From Pseudomonas mandelii (lineage in GTDB: Bacteria; Pseudomonadota; Gammaproteobacteria; Pseudomonadales; Pseudomonadaceae), in contig NZ_LT629796.1 in the NCBI RefSeq assembly GCF_900106065.1, positions 186,001-250,000 on the forward strand: a stretch of 64,000 bases of DNA, given 5' to 3'. Shown here in pieces: positions 17,855-27,621 of the stretch. The notes under the pieces are model-generated. The model was not told where the DNA came from. It did not search any database and saw only the letters and a program-made list of their open reading frames with translations. Each line of letters starts with the position of its first letter. The first letter of the stretch is position 1. Made by a program: the position numbers and the translations under genes.

Positions 17855-19186
17855 TTGGATTGGCAAACCCTGCTTACCCGCGAACGCCTCGGAAAGCCTC
17901 TGCACAGCCCGGAAGAACTCGGCCGCAGCCCTTTTCACAAAGACCACGATCGCATCATCTTCTCGGGTGCCTTTCGCCGCCTCGGGCGCAAGACTCAGGT
18001 CCACCCGGTCACCAGCAACGATCACATCCACACACGCCTGACCCACTCGCTGGAAGTCAGCTGTGTGGGTCGATCGCTGGGCATGCGCGTCGGTGAGACC
18101 ATTCGCAGCGCCTTGCCCGACTGGTGCGAACCGAGCGACCTGGGGATGGTGGTGCAATCGGCTTGCCTGGCCCATGACATCGGCAACCCACCCTTCGGGC
18201 ATTCCGGCGAGGACGCGATCCGTCACTGGTTCCAGCAGGCCGCCGGCCGTGGCTGGCTGGACGCCATGAGCGACGTCGAACGCAATGACTTCCTGAACTT
18301 CGAAGGCAACGCCCAAGGCTTCCGGGTGCTCACCCAGCTCGAATACCATCAATTCGACGGCGGCACCCGGCTGACCTACGCCACGCTGGGCACTTATCTG
18401 AAATACCCGTGGACGGCAAAGCACGCCGATTCATTGGGCTACAAAAAGCACAAGTTCGGCTGCTATCAGAGCGAACTGCCGTTGCTGGAGCAGATCGCCC
18501 TTAAGCTCGGCTTGCCGCAATTGGAGGAACAGCGCTGGGCACGCCATCCACTGGTGTACCTGATGGAGGCTGCGGACGATATCTGTTACGCGCTGATCGA
18601 TCTGGAAGATGGCCTGGAAATGGACTTGCTGGAGTACGCCGAAGTCGAGTCTTTGCTGCTCGACCTGGTGGGTGATGATCTCCCGGAAACCTATCGCCAA
18701 CTGGGCCCGCTGGATTCGCGTCGGCGTAAACTGGCGATCCTGCGGGGCAAGGCCATCGAGCACCTGACCAATGCCGCCGCCCGGGCCTTCGTCGAGCAAC
18801 AGGACTCGCTGCTGGCCGGCACGCTGCCCGGCGATCTGGTGGAGCACATGCATGGTCCGGCCAAGCGCTGCGTCTTGAATGCCAAAGACATGGCGCGCAA
18901 AAAGATCTTCCAGGACAAGCGCAAGACGCTGCACGAAATCGGCGCTTATACCACCCTCGAAATCCTCCTCAACGCATTCTGTGGCGCGGCACTGGAACAA
19001 CACAACGGTCGAACACCGTCCTTCAAGAGCCGGCGCATCCTCGACCTGCTAGGCAACAATGCGCCCGATCCTCATGGTCCTTTACACACCTCGTTCCTGA
19101 GAATGATCGACTTCATCGCCGGCATGACCGACAGCTATGCCAGTCAAATGGCACTGGAAATGACCGGTCGCTCAAGCCACGGATAA
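17855..19186 (+). CDS. dgt: Deoxyguanosinetriphosphate triphosphohydrolase (dGTPase)
   Basis: A 443-residue HD-superfamily dNTPase. Metal-binding signatures are [12 protein letters not shown] and [16 protein letters not shown], with the later Asp in [19 protein letters not shown]. It cleaves dGTP (possibly other dNTPs) to deoxynucleoside and triphosphate, setting nucleotide pools. Start TTG 17855 with GGAGAG upstream gives the conserved N-terminus [11 protein letters not shown]. It follows the EAL gene by 67 bp. Confidence 0.93.
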   Translation: MDWQTLLTRERLGKPLHSPEELGRSPFHKDHDRIIFSGAFRRLGRKTQVHPVTSNDHIHTRLTHSLEVSCVGRSLGMRVGETIRSALPDWCEPSDLGMVVQSACLAHDIGNPPFGHSGEDAIRHWFQQAAGRGWLDAMSDVERNDFLNFEGNAQGFRVLTQLEYHQFDGGTRLTYATLGTYLKYPWTAKHADSLGYKKHKFGCYQSELPLLEQIALKLGLPQLEEQRWARHPLVYLMEAADDICYALIDLEDGLEMDLLEYAEVESLLLDLVGDDLPETYRQLGPLDSRRRKLAILRGKAIEHLTNAAARAFVEQQDSLLAGTLPGDLVEHMHGPAKRCVLNAKDMARKKIFQDKRKTLHEIGAYTTLEILLNAFCGAALEQHNGRTPSFKSRRILDLLGNNAPDPHGPLHTSFLRMIDFIAGMTDSYASQMALEMTGRSSHG

Positions 19187-19360
19187 CCGTGCATCGTTCA
19201 GCCGCGCCAGGGCCTCCTGACCGGCTGATCGACGTTCCGTGCATTTCTCGTTTCAATCCGCGCGTCAGCAGAATCGTGCAGAGCCGACTGATCGAATGAA
19301 CGGTCCGATCGCGAAATAATCACGCGCCCTCTGCTCGACAGATGAAGCATGAAAAAACCC

Positions 19361-19594
19361 ATGTCTGAACACGATTGGCGCATCTTGCTGGTGGAAGCCG
19401 CCCCTTCCAGCTCAGGGCCAACCAGCCAAATGGGAATGATCAGACAGGCCATTTTGCTGAGTAGTCTGACATCCATTGAACTGGACGCTCTTGAAAGAAT
19501 AGCCGTCGAACACGGGCTGCCCTTGTTGGGCTATTTGATAAAACCCCTGAAACAATCAGACCTTAGAAACTTATTGACCTTGATTTCACTGTAA
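19361..19594 (+). pseudogene. Truncated response-regulator receiver fragment (RocR-like remnant)
   Basis: A 77-residue open frame with MSEHDWRILLVE (receiver beta-1), then a short linker, then a good match to the second half of a receiver: QAILLSS (beta-4), ELDALERIAVEHGL (alpha-4), PLLGYLIKPL with the conserved K-P (beta-5), and SDLRNLLTLI (alpha-5). The middle of the domain, including the phospho-acceptor Asp, is missing, and so is any output domain. The RVLGxLxKP-type pattern resembles the receivers of RocR-type EAL regulators. It precedes a RocA/RocS-like pair, where rocR would be expected. It could be decayed DNA or a translated mini-protein. Confidence 0.6.
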
Positions 19595-19851
19595 AAAAGC
19601 CCCCAAACAAAGACACACTAAAAAACATTTAAACAACAATCTAATCCATTTCAAATCAATCTGTCCGACCCACCAAACGCACAAACAACACCTTGACTGA
19701 TCCTCATGCAAAACCTAGTTGATCCGTAGTCCGATTCTTCTTCGAATGTAGGAATTATCTTATATTGCCACTACAGGCCTGTCAGTTGATCCCCCCCTCA
19801 ACTATCTGAGCTAAGGTGCGCGCTTTATTTGAGCGCGTATGGGATTTGATT
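19595..19851. promoter_or_regulatory. AT-rich promoter region of the RocA-like regulator
   Basis: 257 bp with clearly lower GC than flanking genes. It contains an RcsAB-like box at 19749-19762 and a -10-like TATATT at 19761-19766 with a poor -35, suggesting activator-dependent transcription. No coding frame is seen. Confidence 0.6.
19749..19762 (-). promoter_or_regulatory. RcsAB-like operator upstream of the RocA-like gene
   Basis: Reading the minus strand gives TAAGATAATTCCTA, 12 of 14 positions identical to the TAAGAATATTCCTA form of the enterobacterial RcsAB box. It lies about 90 bp upstream of the start codon of a regulator from the same RcsB/BvgA/RocA subfamily, so autoregulation is plausible but inferred. 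Confidence 0.5.
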
Positions 19852-20478
19852 ATGAACTCCGTTTTTATTGTCGACGATCACCCTGTCATCCGTCTTGCCG
19901 TCCGAATGTTGCTCGAACATGAGGGTTACAAAGTCGTCGGCGAAACTGATAATGGGGTCGATGCCATGCAGATGGTTCGTGAATGCATGCCAGACCTGGT
20001 CATTCTTGACATCAGCATCCCCAAACTGGATGGGCTGGAAGTTCTCTCCCGCTTCAACGCAATGAGTACCCCCCTCAAAACGCTGGTTTTAACAGCCCAG
20101 TGCCCGACACTTTTCGGTATTCGCTGCATGCAATCCGGCGCGTCCGGGTATGTATGCAAACAGGAAGACCTTAGTGAACTGGTGAGCGCAATTAAAGCGG
20201 TACTATCAGGTTACAACTATTTCCCCAGCCAGGCCTTGAATCCTGTCCGTGCTGACGATGAACGATATTCCGACCTTGAACTGTTCAAGTCAGTCAATGA
20301 CCGAGAGCTGATGGTATTGCAACTTTTTGCCCAAGGCCGCACTAACAAGGAAATTGCCAAGGGCATGTTCCTGAGCAACAAGACTGTCAGCACTTACAAA
20401 AAACGTCTCATGCAAAAACTCAAGGCCAAATCACTCGTTGAACTCATTGATATGGCAAAACGCAACGCGTTAGTGTGA
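19852..20478 (+). CDS. RocA/BvgA-type response regulator (receiver plus LuxR HTH)
   Basis: A 208-residue regulator. The receiver has D8/D9, phospho-acceptor D53 in LVILDIS and a Cys-Lys switch segment (GYVCKQEDL). The C-terminal LuxR-type HTH spans about residues 143-200 (NDRELMVLQLFAQGRTNKEI, NKTVSTYKKRLMQKL). The sequence MLLEHEGYKVVGETDNG is typical of BvgA, EvgA and RocA. The start is ATG 19852. Its stop overlaps the kinase gene by GTGA, so the pair is coupled. From memory the position after dgt equals PAO1 rocA2/rocS2, which control fimbriae and biofilm traits. Confidence 0.9.
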   Translation: MNSVFIVDDHPVIRLAVRMLLEHEGYKVVGETDNGVDAMQMVRECMPDLVILDISIPKLDGLEVLSRFNAMSTPLKTLVLTAQCPTLFGIRCMQSGASGYVCKQEDLSELVSAIKAVLSGYNYFPSQALNPVRADDERYSDLELFKSVNDRELMVLQLFAQGRTNKEIAKGMFLSNKTVSTYKKRLMQKLKAKSLVELIDMAKRNALV

Positions 20479-23400
20479 GAAACAGGATGCCCAGTCGTTT
20501 AATGGATTATCTGATACCGCTGGTCGCGGGTTTATGTCTGAGCACCTCAGCGCACGCGGCACCGACGGCGAGCGAGCAGTACACTCTGCTCAGTCGCTCA
20601 ATGACCGGACACATGGAAGTCCAACTGGATAAATCGCAACAACAATGGCTTAACAATAAGCGTGAACTGATTCTGGGCACCTCTGCCCCCGACTACCCTC
20701 CTTTCGACCTGACCATCAGCGGCCGCGACTACGAAGGTTTCACTGCTGATTACGCGGGCATCCTGGGCAAGGCCACCGGCCTGCCAGTCAAGGTCCAGCG
20801 CTACGTTTCCCGGGGAGACGCGATCAAAGCCCTGGAAAAAGGCGAGGTCGACATGCTCGGCAGCGCCAATGGTTTTGAAGCCCGCAATGCGGACATCGTG
20901 CTGTCCTTGCCCTATGCCGTGGATCAACCGGTTCTGGTGACACGGGAAGGCGAAACCAGATCCCTGAGCGACGGGCTCGCCGGACTGCGCCTGAGCATGG
21001 TTTATCACTACTTGCCGCTGGACGAAGTCAAAGCCCTGTACCCGAAAGCCATCATCACTTCCTACCCCTCCTACCAGAATGCAATCAATGCGGTGGCTTT
21101 CGACCAGGCCGATGTTTTTCTGGGCGACACCATTTCAACCCATTACATCATCAACAAGGGGTATCTAAACAACATCCGCATGGCCAACTTCGGTAAACAC
21201 GAGGCCCACGGTTTCAGCTTCGCCGTACACAAGGGCAACCCGGCTCTGCTCGGGATCATCAACGCCATCCTCAAAGCGACACCTGGCAGCGAGCGAGAAA
21301 ACATCGCCAAACGCTGGAGTGCGGGCAGTGACATTCTTCTCACCGATCAGAAACTGCAACTCAGCGACCGTGAACAACGCTGGCTGGCGCAACATCCCGT
21401 CGTGCGGGTCGTGGTCAACGAAGCGTTGGCCCCGCTGACCTTTTTCGACAGCGACGGTAACTTCCGGGGCGTATCCGCCGACTTGCTCGAACTGATCAGA
21501 TTGCGCACCGGTTTGCGCTTCGAGATCCATCGCAGCCGTAACGATGACGAGATGATCGAGCAGGTCAACAGCCATCAGGCCGACCTGATTGCCGCCCTGC
21601 TCCCCAGCACCCAACGTGAAGCGATGCTGAACTTCAGCCGTCCTTATCTGGAAAACTCCGTTGTACTGCTCACTCGCAAAGCTGCCGACAGCCCGTCAAA
21701 TCTGACGCAACTCACGGACAAACGCCTGGCCATCGCCCAAGGCAATCCTATGGCGGACTACCTGCGCCGCGAGTTCCCGCGAATCCATCTGATCGAAACG
21801 CCGGACACCTTCAGCGCCGTGGAATTGCTCGCCGAGGGTCAGGCGCAAGGGACGGTGAGCTCTTTGGTGATTGCCAACTATTTCATCTCATCGCGAATCT
21901 TTGAGCACGCACTTCAAATCAGCACCACCATCGGTACCCGGCAAGCCGCGTTCTCCCTGGCGACCGGGCGTGACGCCAAAGAGCTGGGTTCGATCCTCGA
22001 CAAGGCCCTGCTGAGCATCGCGCCGGAAGAGCTGGGCATTATCAACAGCCGCTGGCGAGGCTACTCGTCTGCTTCGCAAAGTACGTGGCGCAACTATCAC
22101 CGAGTGTTCTATCAGATCGTTCTGGGTGTCGGCGTGCTGCTGCTGATGTCCATGACCTGGAACGCTTACATGCGTCGCCAGATCAATCAGCGCCTGGCCG
22201 CCGAGCTCGCCCTGAACGACCAACTCGAGTTCATGGGATCGCTGGTCAACGGCACGCCTCATCCCATCTACGTGCGCGATCGCCAGGGCTTGCTGCAAAG
22301 CTGTAACGACAGTTACCTGGAGGTCTTCTGCGCCAAACGCGAAGACGTGATTGGTAAAAACGTCATGCAGGGCAGCTTAAGCAACTCATTTGAAGCCCAG
22401 GAATACCAGGCGGATTACCAACGCGTCGTGGCCGAAGGAACTCCGCTGATTCTCGATCGGCCATTGCATATCGGTGGCCGCACACTGACGATTTATCACT
22501 GGATACTTCCCTACCGGGACTCCAGCGGTGAAGTACAAGGCATCATTGGCGGCTGGATCGACATCAGCGAGCGCCGACAACTGTTCGACGACCTGCGTGC
22601 CGCGAAAGAGCGTGCGGATGAAGCCAACCGTGCCAAAAGCACCTTTCTGGCGACCATGAGCCATGAAATCCGCACGCCGATGAATGCCATCATCGGCATG
22701 CTCGAACTGACCCTCAAGCGTATCGATCACAGCCACCCGGATCGCCCGGCCATTGACGTGGCCTACCACTCGGCGAAAGACCTGCTGAACCTGATCGGGG
22801 ACATTCTTGATATTGCGCGAATTGAATCCGGTCGCCTGAGCCTGAGCCCGGAACGCGTCAACCTGAGAGAAACCGTGGCGTCGGTGGTGCGGATTTTCGA
22901 CGGACTGGCCCGCCAGAAAAATCTGCGCCTGCGGCTGGACTTCAACCCGGCAGAACCACCCTCCGATGTCCTGCTGGACCCAATGCGCTTCAAGCAGGTG
23001 CTGTCCAACCTCGTCAGCAACGCCATCAAATTTACCGAACAGGGTCAGGTCCGGATTGTGGTCGAACTGCATCCGACCGACGAAACCGGCCGGGTGCTGT
23101 TGCACTTACAGGTTCAGGACAGCGGGGTCGGGATCAGCGAACAGGACCAACGGCGTTTGTTCGAGCCTTTCGCCCAGGCCGATCATTCCGCGCAGGCAGC
23201 CAGAGGCGGCGCGGGGCTTGGTCTGGTGATCAGCCGCAATCTGTGCGAGATGATGGGCGGCAACCTGCAGTTGAGCAGCCAGGCTGGTATCGGCACTCAG
23301 GTCAGGATCTCGCTGAACCTTGCAACACTGCCAGCGGAGCGGGTGTCGAAAACCGCTGAACCGTCCCTCCACCCGACCTCGGCTGTGCTGAACGTCCTGG

Positions 23401-24143
23401 TGGTCGACGACCATCCCGCCAATCGCTTGCTCATGTGTCAGCAACTGGAGTTCCTGGGGCATCGCTACAGCGCCGCACCGGATGGCGAAGCGGGGTTGAA
23501 GGCCTGGAAGGACAACGTGTTCGATCTGGTGATCGTCGATTGCAACATGCCGATCATGGACGGATACGAACTGGCTCGCTCCATTCGCCAACATGAACAG
23601 CAAACGCAGAGCCGGCCTTGTACCGTGTTGGGCTTCACCGCCAACGCACAACCGGAAGAAATACAACGCTGCAGACAAGCCGGAATGGACGACTGCCTGT
23701 TCAAACCCCTGAGCCTGACAGCCTTGAGTCAATGGGTTGAAGGCGTTGCGCCAACGGTCCGCACCCCGGCCTTCAGTCTTGAAGGGCTGCATCTGCTGAC
23801 GGGTGGCAGCCCGACACTGGACCGGCGCCTGTTGTCCGAACTGCTGAACAGCAATCGTCTGGATCGGCAAGAGTTGCTGGCGTTGTCCCCCACGGAAGAT
23901 CGGCAGGCTTTCATCGAGGTGGCCCACAAAATCAAGGGTGCTGCGCGAATCGTCCAGGCTTGCCGATTGATCGACAGCTGCGAGGCGCTGGAAAACGCCT
24001 GTCATGACGTGCTCCCCCCTGAAGCAGTCGTCAATTGCACCAAGGCCATGGACCGGGCGATGGTCGAACTGGAGCTGGCATTGGAGCAGGCGCTGCAGCA
24101 ACAGATAGGCCACAACGAGAAAAGCAGAATGATGGAGCCTTAA
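20475..24143 (+). CDS. BvgS/RocS-type hybrid sensor kinase with tandem Venus-flytrap domains
   Basis: A 1222-residue unorthodox kinase. A signal peptide (to about residue 29, SAHA-A) is followed by two periplasmic SBP_bac_3 flytrap domains (about 60-285 and 295-530), a membrane span near 545-565 (IVLGVGVLLLMSMTW), and a PAS domain (about 585-700). HisKA follows with phospho-acceptor His730 in ATMSHEIRTPMN, then HATPase (NAIKFTEQG, DSGVGIS, GLGLVIS), a receiver with Asp1022 in VIVDCNMPIMDGY, and an HPt with His1151 in VAHKIKGAAR. This is the full BvgS/EvgS His-Asp-His relay feeding the overlapping regulator. GTG 20475 overlaps the regulator stop; ATG 20487 is an alternative start. Confidence 0.93.
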   Translation: MRNRMPSRLMDYLIPLVAGLCLSTSAHAAPTASEQYTLLSRSMTGHMEVQLDKSQQQWLNNKRELILGTSAPDYPPFDLTISGRDYEGFTADYAGILGKATGLPVKVQRYVSRGDAIKALEKGEVDMLGSANGFEARNADIVLSLPYAVDQPVLVTREGETRSLSDGLAGLRLSMVYHYLPLDEVKALYPKAIITSYPSYQNAINAVAFDQADVFLGDTISTHYIINKGYLNNIRMANFGKHEAHGFSFAVHKGNPALLGIINAILKATPGSERENIAKRWSAGSDILLTDQKLQLSDREQRWLAQHPVVRVVVNEALAPLTFFDSDGNFRGVSADLLELIRLRTGLRFEIHRSRNDDEMIEQVNSHQADLIAALLPSTQREAMLNFSRPYLENSVVLLTRKAADSPSNLTQLTDKRLAIAQGNPMADYLRREFPRIHLIETPDTFSAVELLAEGQAQGTVSSLVIANYFISSRIFEHALQISTTIGTRQAAFSLATGRDAKELGSILDKALLSIAPEELGIINSRWRGYSSASQSTWRNYHRVFYQIVLGVGVLLLMSMTWNAYMRRQINQRLAAELALNDQLEFMGSLVNGTPHPIYVRDRQGLLQSCNDSYLEVFCAKREDVIGKNVMQGSLSNSFEAQEYQADYQRVVAEGTPLILDRPLHIGGRTLTIYHWILPYRDSSGEVQGIIGGWIDISERRQLFDDLRAAKERADEANRAKSTFLATMSHEIRTPMNAIIGMLELTLKRIDHSHPDRPAIDVAYHSAKDLLNLIGDILDIARIESGRLSLSPERVNLRETVASVVRIFDGLARQKNLRLRLDFNPAEPPSDVLLDPMRFKQVLSNLVSNAIKFTEQGQVRIVVELHPTDETGRVLLHLQVQDSGVGISEQDQRRLFEPFAQADHSAQAARGGAGLGLVISRNLCEMMGGNLQLSSQAGIGTQVRISLNLATLPAERVSKTAEPSLHPTSAVLNVLVVDDHPANRLLMCQQLEFLGHRYSAAPDGEAGLKAWKDNVFDLVIVDCNMPIMDGYELARSIRQHEQQTQSRPCTVLGFTANAQPEEIQRCRQAGMDDCLFKPLSLTALSQWVEGVAPTVRTPAFSLEGLHLLTGGSPTLDRRLLSELLNSNRLDRQELLALSPTEDRQAFIEVAHKIKGAARIVQACRLIDSCEALENACHDVLPPEAVVNCTKAMDRAMVELELALEQALQQQIGHNEKSRMMEP

Positions 24144-24192
24144 CTATGCTTGGACGCTGAGCAGTGTGTTAAACATCATGGAGAGACCCGCA

Positions 24193-27138
24193 ATGCCCAG
24201 CCCACTGCGCCCGGATCAACGCCGGTTTCCGCTGCACATCCATATCAGTGTGATGTTCACCTTTCTGTTATTGCTGACCGGTGCGGTGCTGGGCATTTTC
24301 AACTACGGGCAAACCACGCAGATCATTCTTTCCAGCAGTGAAAAGCTCTTCAACCGCATCGAGCAGGATGTCCGCCTGGACCTGCAAGGCACCTACGAAC
24401 CGATTCGCCATCTGCTGAGCCTGCTAGCGGACTACCCGGCGACCCGCGCTCCGGATCTGGAGCAACGCCTGGCGTTGCTCCAGCCCTTTAGCCAGTCGCT
24501 CAACGACAACCCTAACCTGGCATCGTTGTACCTGGGTTATGGCAACGGTGATTTTTTCATGGTCCGCCCCTTGCGGACGGCATCCCTGAGAACTGAACTG
24601 AAAGCCCCCGATTCAGCAGCGTTTCAAGTCTGGAGCATCGAGCACAGCAGCAGTGGTCAGATCCGCTCCCAATCCCTGTTTTTTGATCAATCCCTGACGC
24701 TCATCAACCGCCTGGACAACCCCGACGAAACCTTCGATCCCCGCACTCGTGCCTGGTTCTCCAGCGCACGCGGCGACGTGAACCAGATCACCACTGACCC
24801 CTACGTTTTTTTCTCCACCCGCAACGTCGGCACTACCTTGGCCCGGCGCAGTGGTGAAAACGCGGTGATGGGGGCCGACCTGACCCTGGCCGAATTGTCG
24901 GCCACCCTGACCAAACACGTGGTGACGCCCCATACCGAAATCGTGCTGTTCGATGCCCAGGGCAATGCCATCGCCTACCCCGACAGCGACAAGCTGATCA
25001 TCGACGGCCAGACCGCTCGCCTGAACAAGGCTGCCGACCTCAGCCCCGGCCTCGGCGCCCTGCTCTCCAATCCTCCTGCCAGCAATCGGCTGGACGCCGC
25101 CGGTCGTCAATGGATCGTGGCGCGCAGCAGCATGACGGAGGGCGGCCCCCAGGGACTGCAACTGGCGTTGCTGGTGCCGGAGGACGAATTGCTCGCCGAT
25201 GCCTACCGCATGCGCTGGCAAGGCGCGCTGATTACTCTGGCGACATTGCTGCTGTGCCTGCCCGTGGGATGGTTGACCTCCAGAGTCCTGGTCAAGCCCC
25301 TGCGCACGCTGGTGCAGGAAGCCGATGCGGTGCGCAGTTTCAATTTCGACTTTCCGATCGGCCACAGTTCGCCGGTGCTTGAAATTGACCAACTGAGCGT
25401 GTCGATGGCGCGGATGAAGGACACTCTGGGCAGTTTTTTCCAGATCACCGATAGCTTGAGCGCGGAGACCCGCTTTGCGCCGTTGCTGCAGCGGGTGCTG
25501 TTTGAAACCGTGAAGATCGGGCAAGCCCAGGCCGGTCTTATTTACCTGCGCGAACGTGACAGCGATCGCATGGAGCCCCAGGGCCTGGTCATCAATGGCA
25601 CGTCACAAGCATTGCCCTCATTCGGAGTTCAGGGACACGAACTCCAGGATCCGCAGAGTCCTCAGTGGCTGCAGCAGTTGTCGAACGCCGACAATATCGT
25701 GACCAATCTGGGTTTCGAACAGGCGGGGGATTTGCAGAAGGTGATGCTCGCGCTGGAATACCCCCGGGTGCACCTGATCGGCATCCGCTTGCACAATCGG
25801 CACAACGAAACCGTGGGCCTGCTGATCCTGCTTTTGACCGACAGCGGCACACAAAGCGACCTGGAAAAACTGCGCCCGGACCGCATCGCGTTTCTCCAGG
25901 CGGTGTCCGGCGCCGCGGCCGTGAGCATTGAGAGCCAGCGCCTGCAAGCCAAACAGAAACAACTGCTGGACGCCTTCATTCAACTGCTGGCCGGCGCGAT
26001 CGATGCCAAGAGCCCTTATACCGGAGGCCACTGCCAGCGAGTGCCGGAGCTGACCCTGATGCTCGCCCAGGCGGCGGCGGCCAGTCAGGCCCCGGCCTTC
26101 AGCGACTACCAACCCACCGAAGATGAGTGGGAAGCCTTGCACATTGCGGCCTGGCTACACGACTGCGGAAAGGTCACGACGCCAGAATACGTGGTCGACA
26201 AAGCCACCAAGCTTGAGACCCTGAACGACCGCATCCATGAAATCCGCACCCGTTTCGAGGTCCTCAAGCGCGATGCCTGGATCAATTATTGGCAAGCCGT
26301 CGCCCTGGGCGGTGACGAGCAGCACCTGGCCGAATTGCGTAATGCCAACCTGGCCGGGCTGGATGATGATTTCGCCTTCGTCGCCCGCTGCAATCTGGGC
26401 GCAGAGGCCATGGCCGAAGCCGATCTGCAACGGCTGCGCAGCATTGCCCAGCGCAACTGGACCCGAACCCTGGACGATCGAATCGGTGTGTCCTGGGAAG
26501 AAAACCGCCGCCAGGCACGAACCCCGGCACCGACCTTGCCGGTCAGCGAGCCGCTGTTGGCGGACAAGCCCGAGCACCTGTTCGAACGCGCCGAAAGCGA
26601 ACTGATTCCGGAAGACAATCCCTGGGGTTTCAAGCTCGATGTGCCGCGCTACAAATACAACCGAGGCGAGCTCTACAACCTGAGCATCACCCGAGGCACG
26701 CTGACCCGCGAGGAGCGTTACATCATCAATCATCACATGGTGCAGACGATCCTGATGCTCAGCCACTTGCCCTTCCCCGGCCACCTCAACAACGTCGCGG
26801 AAATCGCTGGCGGCCACCACGAGAAAATGGACGGCACCGGTTACCCCAAACAGTTGAAGCGCGAAGAAATGAGTCTGCCGGCACGGATGATGGCGATTGC
26901 CGATATTTTCGAGGCACTGACCGCCGCCGATCGCCCTTACAAGAAGGCCAAGACCTTGAGCGAAGCGCTGGGCATCATGGCCACCATGTGCCGTGACGCC
27001 CATATCGATCCGGAGTTGTTCGGCTTGTTCATCAACGCCGGCATCTATCTGCAATACGCCGACCGATTCCTCGATCCAAGGCAGATCGATGCGGTCGACC
27101 CGTCAAGCCTGTTGCTCAAGGCCGGCTTGAGGGTGTGA
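24193..27138 (+). CDS. HD-GYP c-di-GMP phosphodiesterase with Cache and GAF domains
   Basis: A 981-residue inner-membrane protein. Membrane span near residues 18-40 (FTFLLLLTGAVLGIF), large periplasmic Cache region (about 45-335), second span (ALITLATLLLCLPVGWL), HAMP-like stretch, GAF domain (about 430-580), then HD-GYP. Active-site motifs: TGGHCQRV, LHDCGK, HHMVQ and GGHHEKMDGTGYP. About 150 residues separate the LHDCGK part from the HHE..DGTGYP part, far more than in canonical HD-GYP domains. The start is ATG 24193 with GGAGAG 7 nt upstream. It follows the RocS-like kinase by 49 bp, suggesting co-transcription. Confidence 0.9.
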   Translation: MPSPLRPDQRRFPLHIHISVMFTFLLLLTGAVLGIFNYGQTTQIILSSSEKLFNRIEQDVRLDLQGTYEPIRHLLSLLADYPATRAPDLEQRLALLQPFSQSLNDNPNLASLYLGYGNGDFFMVRPLRTASLRTELKAPDSAAFQVWSIEHSSSGQIRSQSLFFDQSLTLINRLDNPDETFDPRTRAWFSSARGDVNQITTDPYVFFSTRNVGTTLARRSGENAVMGADLTLAELSATLTKHVVTPHTEIVLFDAQGNAIAYPDSDKLIIDGQTARLNKAADLSPGLGALLSNPPASNRLDAAGRQWIVARSSMTEGGPQGLQLALLVPEDELLADAYRMRWQGALITLATLLLCLPVGWLTSRVLVKPLRTLVQEADAVRSFNFDFPIGHSSPVLEIDQLSVSMARMKDTLGSFFQITDSLSAETRFAPLLQRVLFETVKIGQAQAGLIYLRERDSDRMEPQGLVINGTSQALPSFGVQGHELQDPQSPQWLQQLSNADNIVTNLGFEQAGDLQKVMLALEYPRVHLIGIRLHNRHNETVGLLILLLTDSGTQSDLEKLRPDRIAFLQAVSGAAAVSIESQRLQAKQKQLLDAFIQLLAGAIDAKSPYTGGHCQRVPELTLMLAQAAAASQAPAFSDYQPTEDEWEALHIAAWLHDCGKVTTPEYVVDKATKLETLNDRIHEIRTRFEVLKRDAWINYWQAVALGGDEQHLAELRNANLAGLDDDFAFVARCNLGAEAMAEADLQRLRSIAQRNWTRTLDDRIGVSWEENRRQARTPAPTLPVSEPLLADKPEHLFERAESELIPEDNPWGFKLDVPRYKYNRGELYNLSITRGTLTREERYIINHHMVQTILMLSHLPFPGHLNNVAEIAGGHHEKMDGTGYPKQLKREEMSLPARMMAIADIFEALTAADRPYKKAKTLSEALGIMATMCRDAHIDPELFGLFINAGIYLQYADRFLDPRQIDAVDPSSLLLKAGLRV

Positions 27139-27621
27139 TCAGCAATCGGTCAGACGCAGGAAAATCGCCGCCAGTTGCTCGATACCGGCCTGATCGTCAG
27201 CTGTAAACCGCGCCAGACTCGGGCTGTCGAGGTCCAGCACGCCAATCAGGCGACCGTCCTTGACCAGCGGCACGACCAGCTCGCTGTTCGAGGCGCTGTC
27301 GCAGGCGATGTGCCCGGGGAACGCGTGAACGTCTTCGACCAACTGGGTCTTCAAGGTCGCCGCCGCCGTCCCACACACGCCGCGACCGAACGGAATCCGC
27401 ACACAGGCGATCTGCCCCTGAAACGGGCCAAGCACTAGCTCCTCGTTACGATTGAGGTAGAAACCGGCCCAGTTCAAGTCGTCGAGCTGGCTGTACAGGA
27501 ACGCCGAAAACTGCGCGGCGTTGGCGATAAAGTCACGCTCGTCCGCCAGTAGCGACTCCAGCTGCGCCCATAACATGCCGTAACCGTCCAGGCCTTGGCC
27601 GCTCTTCTGTAAATCGATCAT
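27139..27621 (-). CDS. msrC: Free methionine-(R)-sulfoxide reductase (GAF domain)
   Basis: A 160-residue single-GAF-domain enzyme. All three cysteines of the fRMsr family are visible: GQIACVRIPFG, GRGVCGTAA and HIACDSASNSE. It reduces free L-methionine-(R)-sulfoxide, scavenging oxidised methionine in the cytoplasm. Its ATG overlaps the stop of the upstream DUF815 ATPase gene (ATGA), and its stop abuts that of the HD-GYP gene. One of four oxidative-repair functions in this window. Confidence 0.9.
   Translation of the reverse strand: MIDLQKSGQGLDGYGMLWAQLESLLADERDFIANAAQFSAFLYSQLDDLNWAGFYLNRNEELVLGPFQGQIACVRIPFGRGVCGTAAATLKTQLVEDVHAFPGHIACDSASNSELVVPLVKDGRLIGVLDLDSPSLARFTADDQAGIEQLAAIFLRLTDC

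Noticed and set aside
19790..19815. ANR/FNR-like TTGAT..TCAA near the RocA-like promoter
   Set aside because: Spacing and second half-site do not match TTGAT-N4-ATCAA.
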